Shown: positions 42,810-50,940 of the stretch, one piece after another | Position numbering within the stretch: position 1 is the first letter of the stretch | Layout: the number at the start of each line of letters is the position of its first letter | DNA from: Kibdelosporangium persicum | GTDB lineage: Bacteria > Actinomycetota > Actinomycetes > Mycobacteriales > Pseudonocardiaceae | Length of the DNA stretch: 54,920 nucleotides | Direction: 5' to 3' | Assembly: GCF_013280595.1 (NCBI RefSeq) | Contig: NZ_JAAATY010000050.1 | Location: 1-54,920 of the forward strand | Notes under the pieces: generated by a model | The model's database searches: none | What the model was told of the DNA's origin: nothing | What the model saw: the letters and a program-made list of their open reading frames with translations, nothing else | Program-made: the position numbers and the translations under genes

Positions 42810-43009
42810 CGCAACGCACCTCCTGCCGCGCGCTGTACCTCGTCCGGGCAGCAGCCGACGCAGGCGAACACCTGCGAACCGGTCACCGACCGGCCGACAG
42901 GCACATGCGGAACTCGGACGCGGAGGAGGTAGTCAGCGCCGCACGTGACGCAGCAGAGCCCATCGGCCTGCAACGGCGTCAACCCGGTGATGATCGTCTC
43001 GGCGTTCAC
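42806..43009 (-). CDS. Small double-CxxC protein upstream of DUF2637
   Basis: A protein of 67 residues: LQADGLCCVTCGADYLLRV and SQVFACVGCCPDEVQRAAG. Two Cys pairs about 30 residues apart suggest a zinc ribbon. Its stop overlaps the DUF2637 start by four bases. Similar mini-proteins accompany Spd genes in AICEs (memory). Confidence 0.65.
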   Translation of the reverse strand: MNAETIITGLTPLQADGLCCVTCGADYLLRVRVPHVPVGRSVTGSQVFACVGCCPDEVQRAAGGALR

Positions 43010-43481
43010 CGCGCACCACCGCCCGAACGACGGCGACGCCGAGTGATGTCAACAGTGGCGGAGACCAGCAGTTCACGGCGGGTGCGGTTTCGTGTAGATG
43101 CTGTACGAGCCGCGCCGGGGGCACCACAAGAATGCGCTGCTGACGGCGTTGCCGTGCAGCGTCGAGCGAGATGACCGCCGCGTTCTGGGCGGTCCGGCTG
43201 GCGGCGGTGATGGTAGGGCCGGTCAGGGTGACCCGGCAGGTGGCGGTGTTGGTGTCGCGGTTGCAAGAGGTAGGACCGTTTGGTCTGCGGATGCTTCGTG
43301 TTGGGTCCGGGGTCTGAGTGGCGACGCGAATTCCGCACTCGGCGAACTCCTGGAGCACCGCCCCCACCCGATCGCGTACGGGTCGAACGGGGCGCCTACG
43401 GACTTCGCGTCGACCTTCCGGATCGAGGTCTGCCAGTGTGATCGTCTTCTTGTCCTGAGCGGGCCGCTGGACATCGTCCAT
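42933..43481 (-). CDS. Possible mobile-element protein, poorly supported
   Basis: From ATG 43481 the frame reads MDDVQRPAQDKKTITLADLD, later VLQEFAECGIRVATQTPDPT and VISLDAARQRRQQRILVVPP, and runs on to 42933, overlapping the zinc-ribbon gene by ~77 bases. The middle looks protein-like; the last ~45 residues look like antisense. Another frame (43006-43338) could take over near the end, so an indel is possible. No family recognised. Confidence 0.3.
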   Translation of the reverse strand: MDDVQRPAQDKKTITLADLDPEGRREVRRRPVRPVRDRVGAVLQEFAECGIRVATQTPDPTRSIRRPNGPTSCNRDTNTATCRVTLTGPTITAASRTAQNAAVISLDAARQRRQQRILVVPPARLVQHLHETAPAVNCWSPPLLTSLGVAVVRAVVRGERRDDHHRVDAVAGRWALLRHVRR

Positions 43482-43615
43482 CCGGTGGTCTTCATCGGCG
43501 CGACCACGCGAAGGTGCGCGACGGTCAGGCAGCCAATCGACTGAAATTCGTGGCGATGGCGGTGACCTGCGAGGGCACAACGGTGACGAAGGTCCTTCCT
43601 CGGGTCGACTGGGTC

Positions 43616-44056
43616 TCAGCGGCTGTCATCACGCGTCAGCAAACGCTCGGCGATGTCTTTGAGGGCTTTCGCGTCGTCAGGGCCGAGCCGATCAAGGAGA
43701 TGACGCCGAGTCGAGTCGGCCAGGTTGGGCGCCGATGCGTCAATCGTGCTTCGGCCTTCCGGTCGCAGGCTTACCTCCACCCCGTTCTCAACTTTGCTTC
43801 GCACGACGTAGGCACGTGTCTCCATCCTGGTCAGCAGGTGCGAAAGGCGCGTCCGGTCCCAGGACAGGGCTGCGGCGATGGCGTTCTGCCGCAAGACACC
43901 CCCAGCTTCGTGCAGACACACCAAGACACTCAGCTCCGCCTCGGAGAGACCGGACGTCGTCGTCATGTCGGCGATGACCGCGGCGCGAACCGTCTCGTAC
44001 GCGCGCTTCCACAACAGCCACAGCTCGGTTGCCTCCCCAGGCCCCGCTGTTGACAT
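43616..44056 (-). CDS. MarR-family transcriptional regulator
   Basis: A winged-helix protein of 146 residues: LSEAELSVLVCLHEAGGVLR, then LSWDRTRLSHLLTRMETRAY (recognition helix) and the wing VEVSLRPEGR. Typical MarR length and dimerisation ends. It is divergent from a membrane protein gene, and a GTTGA-n4-TCAAC palindrome covers its own start codon. Autoregulation and control of the neighbouring oxidoreductase genes is likely (inference). Confidence 0.88.
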   Translation of the reverse strand: MSTAGPGEATELWLLWKRAYETVRAAVIADMTTTSGLSEAELSVLVCLHEAGGVLRQNAIAAALSWDRTRLSHLLTRMETRAYVVRSKVENGVEVSLRPEGRSTIDASAPNLADSTRRHLLDRLGPDDAKALKDIAERLLTRDDSR

Positions 44057-44078
44057 ATCAACACAACCTCTCTAGCGT
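44049..44078. promoter_or_regulatory. MarR operator overlapping a promoter
   Basis: A perfect palindrome GTTGA-cata-TCAAC lies at 44049-44062. It contains a -35 TTGACA (44050-44055) for the plus-strand membrane gene, followed after 17 bases by TAGCGT (44073-44078) as a -10. Binding here would block both the plus-strand promoter and marR. A GTTAAC hexamer follows at 44082. Confidence 0.5.
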
Positions 44079-44114
44079 TCGGTTAACAAGCCAGCCGCCC
44101 GTAAGGACTTCCTC

Positions 44115-44645
44115 ATGCTCAACAGTCAACGGCACTATGTCAGCCTGCGCCTGCTTGCACTTCTTCCTCTCGTGCTGTTCTCACCGGCCGTGGTCGTCTT
44201 CTTCGTGGATGCACATGTGTCCTGGGGGGAGTACCTGGGAGTCTTCTTCCACCTTTCCATCCTCTTCCTCGTCTCGCGCCTCGATGCGGCGCCGTGGGCC
44301 AAGGCAGCCGGCTACGGCTGGGTGGCGCTGGACGTGCTCACCGGAATTCTGATGATCAATGACATTCCGCACGACATCGGCTGGGCGATCCGGCTCGGCG
44401 GACACGTCCTCGCCGGAGTCTGGATCGTGTCGAGCTCGCTGGTGAGCAAGGCCTGGCCGGTCACCGTGGTTGGTGTGATCACAGGTCTCTGGCTTGGTGG
44501 CTACTCCTTCGTCGGGAATGTGCTCGCAGAGCCGTTCCTGCGTCCAGCCAGCATCTTGATCCTGATCTGGTTCGCTTTGCTGGCGATCTTCCACCGACCG
44601 GCCGAGGAGCGATCGGCTGAGCCGACGGGCACAGCTCTCGCGTGA
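44115..44645 (+). CDS. Hydrophobic integral membrane protein, function unknown
   Basis: A protein of 176 residues with five or six membrane helices (LLALLPLVLFSPAVVVFFVD, YLGVFFHLSILFLVSRL, VALDVLTGILMIN, LGGHVLAGVWIVSSSLV, VTVVGVITGLWLGGYSF, SILILIWFALLAIF). No transporter motif is recognised. It is divergent from marR under a shared operator-like palindrome. Confidence 0.75.
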   Translation: MLNSQRHYVSLRLLALLPLVLFSPAVVVFFVDAHVSWGEYLGVFFHLSILFLVSRLDAAPWAKAAGYGWVALDVLTGILMINDIPHDIGWAIRLGGHVLAGVWIVSSSLVSKAWPVTVVGVITGLWLGGYSFVGNVLAEPFLRPASILILIWFALLAIFHRPAEERSAEPTGTALA

Positions 44646-44727
44646 CGCGCCTCCAGTTGCCGCGATCGGTCTCGGCACTTCCAAGCAGGACACCGCTCAG
44701 CAAGCTGGAACCTGCCGGGTTCCAACG

Positions 44728-44740
44728 GTTGTGAACCAAC
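44728..44740. promoter_or_regulatory. GTTG-n5-CAAC site upstream of the aldo/keto reductase
   Basis: GTTG-tgaac-CAAC lies 39 bases before the reductase start. Its half-sites match those of the palindrome over marR (GTTG..CAAC), with one base less in the spacer. It suggests that the reductase belongs to the MarR regulon. Confidence 0.35.
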
Positions 44741-44779
44741 ACCCTCCGTTCATGTTCAGTCCCACGAGAACAGGAAGTC

Positions 44780-45709
44780 ATGATGACTCAAACCACCACA
44801 CCCGCCTCCGCTCGGCGTCCCGGAGGCATCGGCAACCTGGCTGGCCGGACGGTGTCCCGCATCGGGTATGGCGCTATGCAACTGGAACGCCTGCACGACC
44901 ACCGCGCCGATGCCATCGCACTGCTGCGTCACGCGTTCGACCTCGGCGTTGATCACGTGGACACCGCACACTTCTACGGCGACGGTTTCGTCAACGGGCT
45001 CATCCGCGACGCACTGCGCCCACAGGACGACGTACAGATCGTCACCAAGGTCGGTGCCGTCTCCGACCCAGGCGGGCCATTCCCGATGCGCGTGGCTCAG
45101 CGTCCCGAAGAACTGAGGGCCAGCATCGAAAAGGAACTCATCTCGTTGGGGGTGGAGAAGATCCCGGTGGTCAACCTTCGCCGCATGGACGCCGGGGTGA
45201 CGATTCCCTTCCCGGACGACCAGCAGGTCGACCTCGACGACCAGCTCGCGGAACTGACCGCACTCCGCGACGCGGGCAAAATCGGCGCCATCGGACTGAG
45301 CAGTGTCTCCATCGACGTGGTGCGCCATGCCCTGCCGGCGGGCATCGCCTGCGTGCAAAACCCTTACAGCCTGGTGGCCCGCGACGACGAGGATCTGCTC
45401 GAGTTCTGTGCCAGCGAGCAGATCGCTTGGGTGCCCTACTTTCCCCTCGGCGGTGCGATCCCCGGAATGGCGAAGGTGACCGACGAACCGGCTGTCCTCG
45501 CCGCCGCTGAGCGCCTGGGGTGTACACCAGCTCAGATCGGCCTGGCCTGGCTGCTGCACCACAACTCCCAGACACTCCTCATTCCAGGTACCGCCACCAT
45601 CAGCCATCTCGAGGCGAACCTGGAAGCAGGCGCGGTAACCCTCGACGACGAGACCCTCGCCGCACTCGACACGATCCCCACACGCCCGGCCGTCACTTCC
45701 CGCGGCTGA
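44780..45709 (+). CDS. Aldo/keto reductase family oxidoreductase
   Basis: A TIM-barrel protein of 309 residues. HVDTAHFYGDG holds the Asp and Tyr of the catalytic tetrad and VQIVTKVG the Lys. The usual His (LYxLHRxD) is replaced in VVNLRRMDAG, as in a known actinobacterial subgroup. NADPH-site features are near the end (LLIPGTATISHLEANLEA). GGAAG precedes the ATG. It probably reduces a small aldehyde or quinone; the substrate is unknown. Confidence 0.9.
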   Translation: MMTQTTTPASARRPGGIGNLAGRTVSRIGYGAMQLERLHDHRADAIALLRHAFDLGVDHVDTAHFYGDGFVNGLIRDALRPQDDVQIVTKVGAVSDPGGPFPMRVAQRPEELRASIEKELISLGVEKIPVVNLRRMDAGVTIPFPDDQQVDLDDQLAELTALRDAGKIGAIGLSSVSIDVVRHALPAGIACVQNPYSLVARDDEDLLEFCASEQIAWVPYFPLGGAIPGMAKVTDEPAVLAAAERLGCTPAQIGLAWLLHHNSQTLLIPGTATISHLEANLEAGAVTLDDETLAALDTIPTRPAVTSRG

Positions 45710-45902
45710 CCCAACCCAGCCGCTCGCGCGGCCAGAAAAGCCGATTCCGTGCCGCGAGCAGCTACCCATGGCCCGTCATCCCCTCGTGCAGATCAGCTCT
45801 GCGGCCCGTCGTGCCAGCATCCGGACTCCTCTGACAGTCAGCGCGAGATGGACCGAGGACGTTCTCGCAACTTGGTTTGCGCTGCCAGAACTCGCCGTGG
45901 GG

Positions 45903-45942
45903 GTGCACACCGGAGATCGACGTGTGTGCACGTCCAGTGCAC
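45903..45942. promoter_or_regulatory. Three GTGCAC palindromes before the FAD monooxygenase
   Basis: GTGCAC occurs at 45903, 45926 and 45937, the last two 11 bases apart, in the 336-base gap between the reductase and the monooxygenase. No other feature was found in that gap. Possibly an operator; no regulator is assigned. Confidence 0.3.
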
Positions 45943-46045
45943 CTCACCCAGGTCACTGACACGTGGAGCGAGGGACGGACGAGCGCATCGTCTGCCTCCC
46001 GTGAGGAACCGGCCCACTACTCCCCACACATCCAGGAGAGAGCCC

Positions 46046-47272
46046 ATGTCCGCCAACACCCGCAAGCGTTGCCTGGTCGTCGGCCTCGGCATCAGCGGTC
46101 TCGCCACCGCGATCCGCCTGCGCCAGATCGGCTGGGAACCGGTGATCGTAGAAAGGGCACCGGGCCGCCGATCAGGCGGTTACTTCGTCATCCTCTTCGG
46201 CGCCGGCCGGGCAGCCGCGCGACGGCTCGGCTTCGACCACGCCGTCCCCGACCGGTCCGTGCCCAACGGAAGGACCTACATCGCCAACCGAACCGGCGAC
46301 CGCAAGCCCGGCATGGGATTCGGAGACCTCCCAGGCGAGCGGCGCCTGATGCTGCGCGGCGACGTCGAGGCCGCCGCGTTCGAGACACTTCCCCGTGACG
46401 TCGAGATCCGTTTCTCCACGCAGCCCACCAGGATCGTGCAGGACGAGTCCGGTGTGGACGTCACCCTCAACCACAACGGCACGCTCACCACGGAACGGTT
46501 CGACCTCGTCGTGGGCGCCGACGGCCTGCGCTCCACCGTCCGGCAGCTCGTCTTCGGCCCCCACGAGAAGCACCTCCACCGGCTCGGCTACATGATCGCC
46601 GCCTTCGCCCTGCCGGACCCGCTCGACGGAATCTCCCCGCGCGACGGAATCTGCCTCTTCGAACCGGGCCGCTCGATGTGGCTGTTCGCCTTCAACGACC
46701 GGCCGCAGAGCCTGCTCTTCTCCTATCGCACCGACGATGTCGACAACCAATTCACCGGACGTCCCGCCGACCGGGTCCGCGCCGCGTTCGGCCCGGGACC
46801 GGCCGGCCCCCTTCTCGGACCAGCACTGGACGCCCTCGACAACACCGACAGCTTCCTGTACGACACCGTGGAACAGACGCGGATGGACTCCTGGTCCCGC
46901 GGCCGGGTGGTCCTCGTCGGCGACTCGGCCTGGTGCGTCAGCCTCTACGCCGGCATGGGCGTCTCCGCCGGACTCGCCGGAGCCGACCTGCTCGGCACCA
47001 TGCTGCAGCGCCATCCCGGTGACATCCCCGTCGCACTCAGGTCCTGGGAAGCTCAGCTACGTCCTCACCTCACCAACTATCAGCAGATCGGCGTGAACGA
47101 GCGGTTCTTCTTCACGCCCGACAGCCAACGGCGAATCGCCCTCCGACCGATCGTCGCCCGCGGCTTCCGCCTTCCCCTGCTCGGCGGTGCGTTGCGGTCC
47201 CTGCGGGCCAACAGCAAAAGCTTCCGAGACAGGGACTTCGACATCGCGCACGACCCCGTTGCGGCCGCCTAG
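46046..47272 (+). CDS. FAD-dependent monooxygenase (PHBH/TetX-like fold)
   Basis: A flavoprotein of 408 residues. The N-terminal dinucleotide site is LVVGLGISGLATAIRLRQIG. The DG motif is in DLVVGADGLRSTVRQ and the GD motif in GRVVLVGDSAWC. This is class A aromatic hydroxylase architecture without an extra C-terminal domain. ATG 46046 follows an AGGAGAG site; the frame is open much further upstream but without a credible start. It may act with the following VOC gene in catabolism or resistance. Confidence 0.9.
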   Translation: MSANTRKRCLVVGLGISGLATAIRLRQIGWEPVIVERAPGRRSGGYFVILFGAGRAAARRLGFDHAVPDRSVPNGRTYIANRTGDRKPGMGFGDLPGERRLMLRGDVEAAAFETLPRDVEIRFSTQPTRIVQDESGVDVTLNHNGTLTTERFDLVVGADGLRSTVRQLVFGPHEKHLHRLGYMIAAFALPDPLDGISPRDGICLFEPGRSMWLFAFNDRPQSLLFSYRTDDVDNQFTGRPADRVRAAFGPGPAGPLLGPALDALDNTDSFLYDTVEQTRMDSWSRGRVVLVGDSAWCVSLYAGMGVSAGLAGADLLGTMLQRHPGDIPVALRSWEAQLRPHLTNYQQIGVNERFFFTPDSQRRIALRPIVARGFRLPLLGGALRSLRANSKSFRDRDFDIAHDPVAAA

Positions 47273-47366
47273 TGTCCTGCGCCAGGAATCCGAGAGAACA
47301 GCTCGACGGCTCCGTCCCAGGGGCAGTCGCGGCCACTGTGGCCGTACCGAACGAAGGAGTCCCACC

Positions 47367-47804
47367 ATGGCGGTCCAGCGGATGGACAACGTCCTCATCG
47401 TCGTCGACGACCTCGACGGCGCTGTCGCGTTCTTCGTCGAACTGGGTTTGGAGCTGGAGGGCAGGGCAACGGTCGAGGGCCAGTCCGTGGACCGTCTCCT
47501 CGGGCTGGACGGCGTCCGAGCGGACACCGCCGTCGTGCGGACACCGGATGGCCACGGCCGCGTGGAGCTGACGAAGTTCCACTCGCCGGCGGCCACCGGC
47601 ACCGCGTCGGGGGCGGCGGTGAACACCCTGGGGTTTGGTCGGATCATGTTCGCGGTCGACGACATCGAGGACGTCCTCGCCCGCCTGCGAACCCACGGCG
47701 CCGAGCTCGTCGGCGAGCTGGTGCGGTACGAGGACGTCTACCGGCTCTGCTACGTCCGCGGGCCCGAGGGCATCACCGTCAGCCTCGCCGAGAAACTCGA
47801 CTGA
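47367..47804 (+). CDS. VOC-family (glyoxalase/bleomycin resistance-like) protein
   Basis: A protein of 145 residues with two beta-alpha-beta-beta-beta repeats: MDNVLIVVDDLDGAVAFFVE opens the first and GRIMFAVDDIEDVLARLRTH the second. The metal ligands typical of the superfamily may be partly present (E in GRVELTKFH, E in GPEGITVSL). GAAGGAG precedes the ATG. It stands 94 bases after the monooxygenase, likely in the same transcript. Confidence 0.85.
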   Translation: MAVQRMDNVLIVVDDLDGAVAFFVELGLELEGRATVEGQSVDRLLGLDGVRADTAVVRTPDGHGRVELTKFHSPAATGTASGAAVNTLGFGRIMFAVDDIEDVLARLRTHGAELVGELVRYEDVYRLCYVRGPEGITVSLAEKLD

Positions 47805-47852
47805 AGCAACGGTCGGCCACCGCTCCCACTTGAGCTGTGAGCTGGGTGGACG

Positions 47853-48515
47853 GTGTGTCGGGTGATGGCCCTGGCCCCGGCCGGGGTGGACGCGGTGCTC
47901 GACTGTGCCGGGTCCGGATCGCTACCGGATCTCGTGGACATCGCGGGAAGCGCCGAGCGGGTCGTGACCGTCGCCGACCTCAACAGTGCCCTGGCCGGCG
48001 ACCGGATCGTGTTGGCGGACGGCGAGTACGGGATCGGCAGGCTGAGGGATCGGCACGGCACCGAGGCCGCGCCGATCGTCGTCGTCGCCGCGAACCGGGG
48101 GCAGGCGGTCATCTCCGGCGGGCAGCTGGAGGTGCTCGCTCGTCGTACGTGGCGTTCGAGGGGCTCAGGTGCCACCGACATCTCCGCTGAACCACTCGTC
48201 GGCTGTACAGGCATGGGCGCCGACTGGACCAGCTTCTGGCGGCTCGAACCCCGGCCGGACAACGATCCCGCCCCGCTCGGCCCCATCGTCGCCGAGACCT
48301 ACGACGACAAACTCGAAGCCATCGTCGAGGGCACTGCCGTCGCCGTCATCCCGGCTCACGACCGGCGCTTCACCCTGCGCCCCGAGCTGGTCACCGTTCC
48401 CCTCCACGGGATTGAGCCCTGCCAAGTGGTCGTCGCCACCCGCGCCGCAGACACCAACCCTCTCGTCCCGGAGTTCGTCCGGTTCGCCGAGAGCCTTCTC
48501 GTCGGCAACTCGTGA
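47853..48515 (+). pseudogene. Chimera of three gene fragments in one open frame
   Basis: Residues 1-~42 (LAPAGVDAVLDCAGSGSLPD, then LVDIAGSAERVVTVAD) are from a zinc-type alcohol/quinone dehydrogenase. Residues ~42-97 (LNSALAGDRIVLADGEYGIG, then AAPIVVVAANRGQAVISGG) are from a polysaccharide lyase of the chondroitinase-B type. Residues ~100-220 (WTSFWRLEPRPDNDPAPLGP, then VAVIPAHDRRFTLRPELV) are the C-terminal half of a LysR effector domain. The frame is uninterrupted, so a 220-residue product is possible, but none of the three parts is complete. Confidence 0.75.
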
Positions 48516-48534
48516 CCATCGGTCCACCTCGTGA

Positions 48535-49149
48535 TGCAACGGTGAGATCCGGCAGACAGTCGCCGACCGAGGCGTCCACGTCACAAGCCTGATCAACAAC
48601 GCGGGGTTCGGGTCGTTCGCTCCGTTCACCGAAGCGGACAGCGGACACCTCACCGCCGAGATTGCCGTTGACGTGGTGGCACCGGTGCAGCTGACGGCAG
48701 CGTTTCTGCCCGGAATGATGAGCGCTGGTAATGGCTTCATCATCAACCTCGCCAGTGTCTCCGCCTACCTGCCCTCTCCCCGGATGGCCGTCTACGGCGC
48801 CGCGAAAGCATTCGTGCTCAGCTTCACCGAATCACTGTGGACGGAGCTGCGCGGTACGGGCGTCACCGCGTTTGCCGTCTCGCCCGGTGCCACCGCTACC
48901 GAATTCACGACCGGGATGGGACCGGACGCACAGGTGCTGACCGCCGGGAGGCTGCGTAGGCCCGAGGACGTCGTCGCAACCGCCCTGAACCACCTCGATC
49001 GCCGAAATCCCGGCCCGACCGTCATCGACGGGCGTCTCAACCGGCTCGCCGTGCTCTCCAGCAGACTCATGAGCCGGCGCCGCAGCGCTCTGACGATGGC
49101 ACGTGTCTTCGACCCTGGCCGCCTGTCTGCTTCCCAGCCTGCCCGATGA
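48535..49149 (+). pseudogene. Short-chain dehydrogenase lacking its N-terminus
   Basis: After a stop at 48532 the frame reads TVADRGVHVTSLINNAGFGS and carries the SDR core: NNAG, the catalytic Ser (NLASVSAYLPSP), YGAAK (YxxxK) and FAVSPGATATEF. The cofactor-binding TGxxxGxG segment (~60 residues) is missing and no start codon exists before GTG 48673. A truncated product from there would lack NNAG as well. Confidence 0.75.
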
Positions 49150-49282
49150 ACTCATCCCGGTGCCGGCGGCCTCTATGGCTGCACGCGACCGAGATCACCA
49201 ATATGGACAAGCTTCCGGTGGTGCTCCACTCGTCTCCGATCTCCGGGATCATCTCCAGCTCGGCGAAGATTTCGCTTCCTGA

Positions 49283-49513
49283 CTAGGGAGTCTGCGGCTG
49301 ACCAGACCTCGGTGAGGATGGCATCGAACAAGGCCGCTTGGTAGAGAACTGCTTGAACAGGGTGGCCCTCGAAACCCCGGAGCGCTCTGCGATTCGCGTG
49401 AGCGAGGTCCGGTCATATCCCTGTTCGAGGAACAGCACGGTTGCCGCCGCCACGATCAGTTCGCGCTTCTCCTTGGCAACGCGCTGGTGGTAGGTGGGCG
49501 CAACACTGCTCAT
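49283..49513 (-). pseudogene. TetR-family regulator, frameshifted after the HTH
   Basis: The first ~58 residues are a good TetR DNA-binding domain (RELIVAAATVLFLEQGYDRT, then RIAERSGVSRATLFKQFSTK). The frame then runs into random sequence, whereas another frame continues LFDAILTEVWSAADSL as expected. One base is missing near 49345. The ligand-binding domain is also absent downstream. It is divergent from the SDR at 49659 over a region with clear operators. Confidence 0.75.
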
Positions 49514-49532
49514 GAACCGATGATGCGAGATG

Positions 49533-49602
49533 AGTGGCTTGACTCGCCACTAGCCGCCTGCTTATTCTCGAGACCAAGTGGTGAGCCACTCGACTCACTA
49601 CT
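49533..49602. promoter_or_regulatory. Promoter with two inverted-repeat operators
   Basis: A -35 TTGACT (49539-49544) and -10 TATTCT (49563-49568) are 18 bases apart, reading toward the SDR at 49659. A perfect inverted repeat AGTGGC-n7-GCCACT (49533-49551) covers the -35. A second, AGTGGTGAG-n8-CTCACTACT (49577-49602), follows the -10. This is the layout expected for TetR repression, but the adjacent TetR gene is broken. Confidence 0.55.
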
Positions 49603-49658
49603 GGGTCCCGAGGTCGTCAGCGATCTCGTCCGGTCTGCCTACCTAGTGAAGGACCTTC

Positions 49659-49935
49659 ATGACCCGCTTCAGAAGCCAGACCGCGCTTGTTACCGGCGGA
49701 ACTGGCGGCCAGGGCGCGAGCCACGTCCGCGCGTTCCACGCCGAGGGCGCGAACGTGGTGATCGGCGACATCGACGCCGACCGCGGCGCGGCGCTCGCCG
49801 AGGAGCTTGGCGACCGTGCTCACTTCACGAAACTCGACGTCACTGACGAGACGTCGTGGTTCCATCACGGGGTAGGAGTACGTCATCGACGGCGGTCTTC
49901 TGCTCGGTCCCGCTCTTCAGAGCGAGCCCGTGTGA
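49659..49935 (+). pseudogene. Short-chain dehydrogenase with a large internal deletion
   Basis: A GAAGGA site and ATG lead into SQTALVTGGTGGQGASHVRA and then NVVIGDIDAD (cofactor domain), ending at KLDVTDETSW. A few bases later, in another frame, comes the typical SDR tail EYVIDGGLLLGPALQSEPV with its stop at 49933-49935. About 170 residues with the active site are gone. The tail stop overlaps the start of the next gene (GTGA), preserving the old operon junction. Confidence 0.75.
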
Positions 49936-50266
49936 GCACCCGAAAACCCTGCCGGATCGAACGACTCCCCACGAGACGAGTCGTTGTCGCACCTGCCCGA
50001 ACGCATCCTGCGGGCTATCGAGATCACCCCGCCGCAGGGACGCGCGAACGGATCATCGACATCACGACCAGGGGACGCCGCACGGGCAGACCGCGCCGCA
50101 TCTGAAGAACGAGGTCCGTGTGGACCTCGCCGCGCGGGCCACGCCCGCAACCGACCCAGCCGAACGTCAGGTGGTGCTGGCAGAGATCGTCGCTGACCTC
50201 AACCAGCCCCACGACCCCGGCACTATCCGGCCGACCCGGCTCGAAGACTGGGCGGACAGCGGCTGA
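49932..50266 (+). pseudogene. Deazaflavin-dependent nitroreductase remnant with internal deletion
   Basis: GTG 49932 opens STRKPCRIERLPTRRVVVAP. RERIIDITTRGRRTGRPRRI, close to the family's T-x-GRxTGxPRxI motif, is followed at once by a stop. A second frame carries the C-terminus: LKNEVRVDLAARATPATDPA, then VLAEIVADLNQPHDPG. Homologues have about 60 residues between these parts. It shows the same kind of lesion as the preceding SDR. Confidence 0.65.
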
Positions 50267-50352
50267 TGCGTGTCACCTTCCCCCAGCCGTGAACGTCGCC
50301 CTGCTCTTCGCACTCGCCACACCCCACAATCGACATCGAAGCGAGGCGTCAC

Positions 50353-50940
50353 TTGCCCTCTGAGACAACGACCCACCTGCGCCTAGCCATCAACGGCCAG
50401 TTGCGCGAGGTGGACGTCGACAACCGCACGACCCTGCTCGACCTGCTGCGTGAACAGCTCGCGCTGACCGGTACCAAGAAGGGTTGCGACCACGGCCAGT
50501 GCGGGGCCTGCACGGTGCTCCTGGACGGTGAACGCGCCCTGAGCTGCCTGCGGCTCGCGGTCACCCTGACCGACGAGGAAGTCACCACCATCGAGGGTCT
50601 GTGCGGACCCCAGGGTCAGCTGAGCGCCCTACAGGTCAGCTTCGTGGCCCACGACGCGCTGCAGTGCGGCTACTGCACCCCAGGTCAGGTGTGCTCGGCC
50701 GTGGGGGCCCTCCGCGAGGCAGGACGGGGATGGCCCAGCCGCGTCACCCCTGGACTCGCGCATGACGTCGACCCGGACACGCTCTCCCGTGTCGAGATCG
50801 CCGAGCGCCTCAGCGGGAATTTGTGCCGCTGCGGCGCCTACCCGCGCATCGTTGACGCCGTCCGGGCAGTCCTTCGCACCGGTGACACGGCGACGCCGCC
50901 CACCCAGGCCGAGACCGAGACCGGAGAGCAGTCACGGTGA
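50353..50940 (+). CDS. Xanthine dehydrogenase-family [2Fe-2S] subunit
   Basis: A protein of 195 residues. The plant-type ferredoxin domain has cysteines in GCDHGQCGACTVLLDG and ALSCL. The helical second cluster domain has CGYCTPGQ and NLCRCGAYPRI. This is the electron-transfer subunit of three-subunit molybdenum hydroxylases. TTG 50353 is the likely start (GAGG upstream). An unusually long insert (REAGRGWPSRVTPGLAHDVD) matches the PaoA/YagT-like subgroup. It overlaps the FAD subunit gene (GTGA). Confidence 0.9.
   Translation: MPSETTTHLRLAINGQLREVDVDNRTTLLDLLREQLALTGTKKGCDHGQCGACTVLLDGERALSCLRLAVTLTDEEVTTIEGLCGPQGQLSALQVSFVAHDALQCGYCTPGQVCSAVGALREAGRGWPSRVTPGLAHDVDPDTLSRVEIAERLSGNLCRCGAYPRIVDAVRAVLRTGDTATPPTQAETETGEQSR

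Noticed and set aside
45455-45769. Minus-strand frame antisense to the aldo/keto reductase
   Set aside because: Shadow frame; the reductase on the plus strand has catalytic motifs, a ribosome site and normal codon use.
50111-50128. Perfect hairpin GAGGTCC-gtgt-GGACCTC, possible terminator
   Set aside because: It lies inside the C-terminal coding remnant of the nitroreductase (KNEVRVDLAARA) and has no T tract after it.
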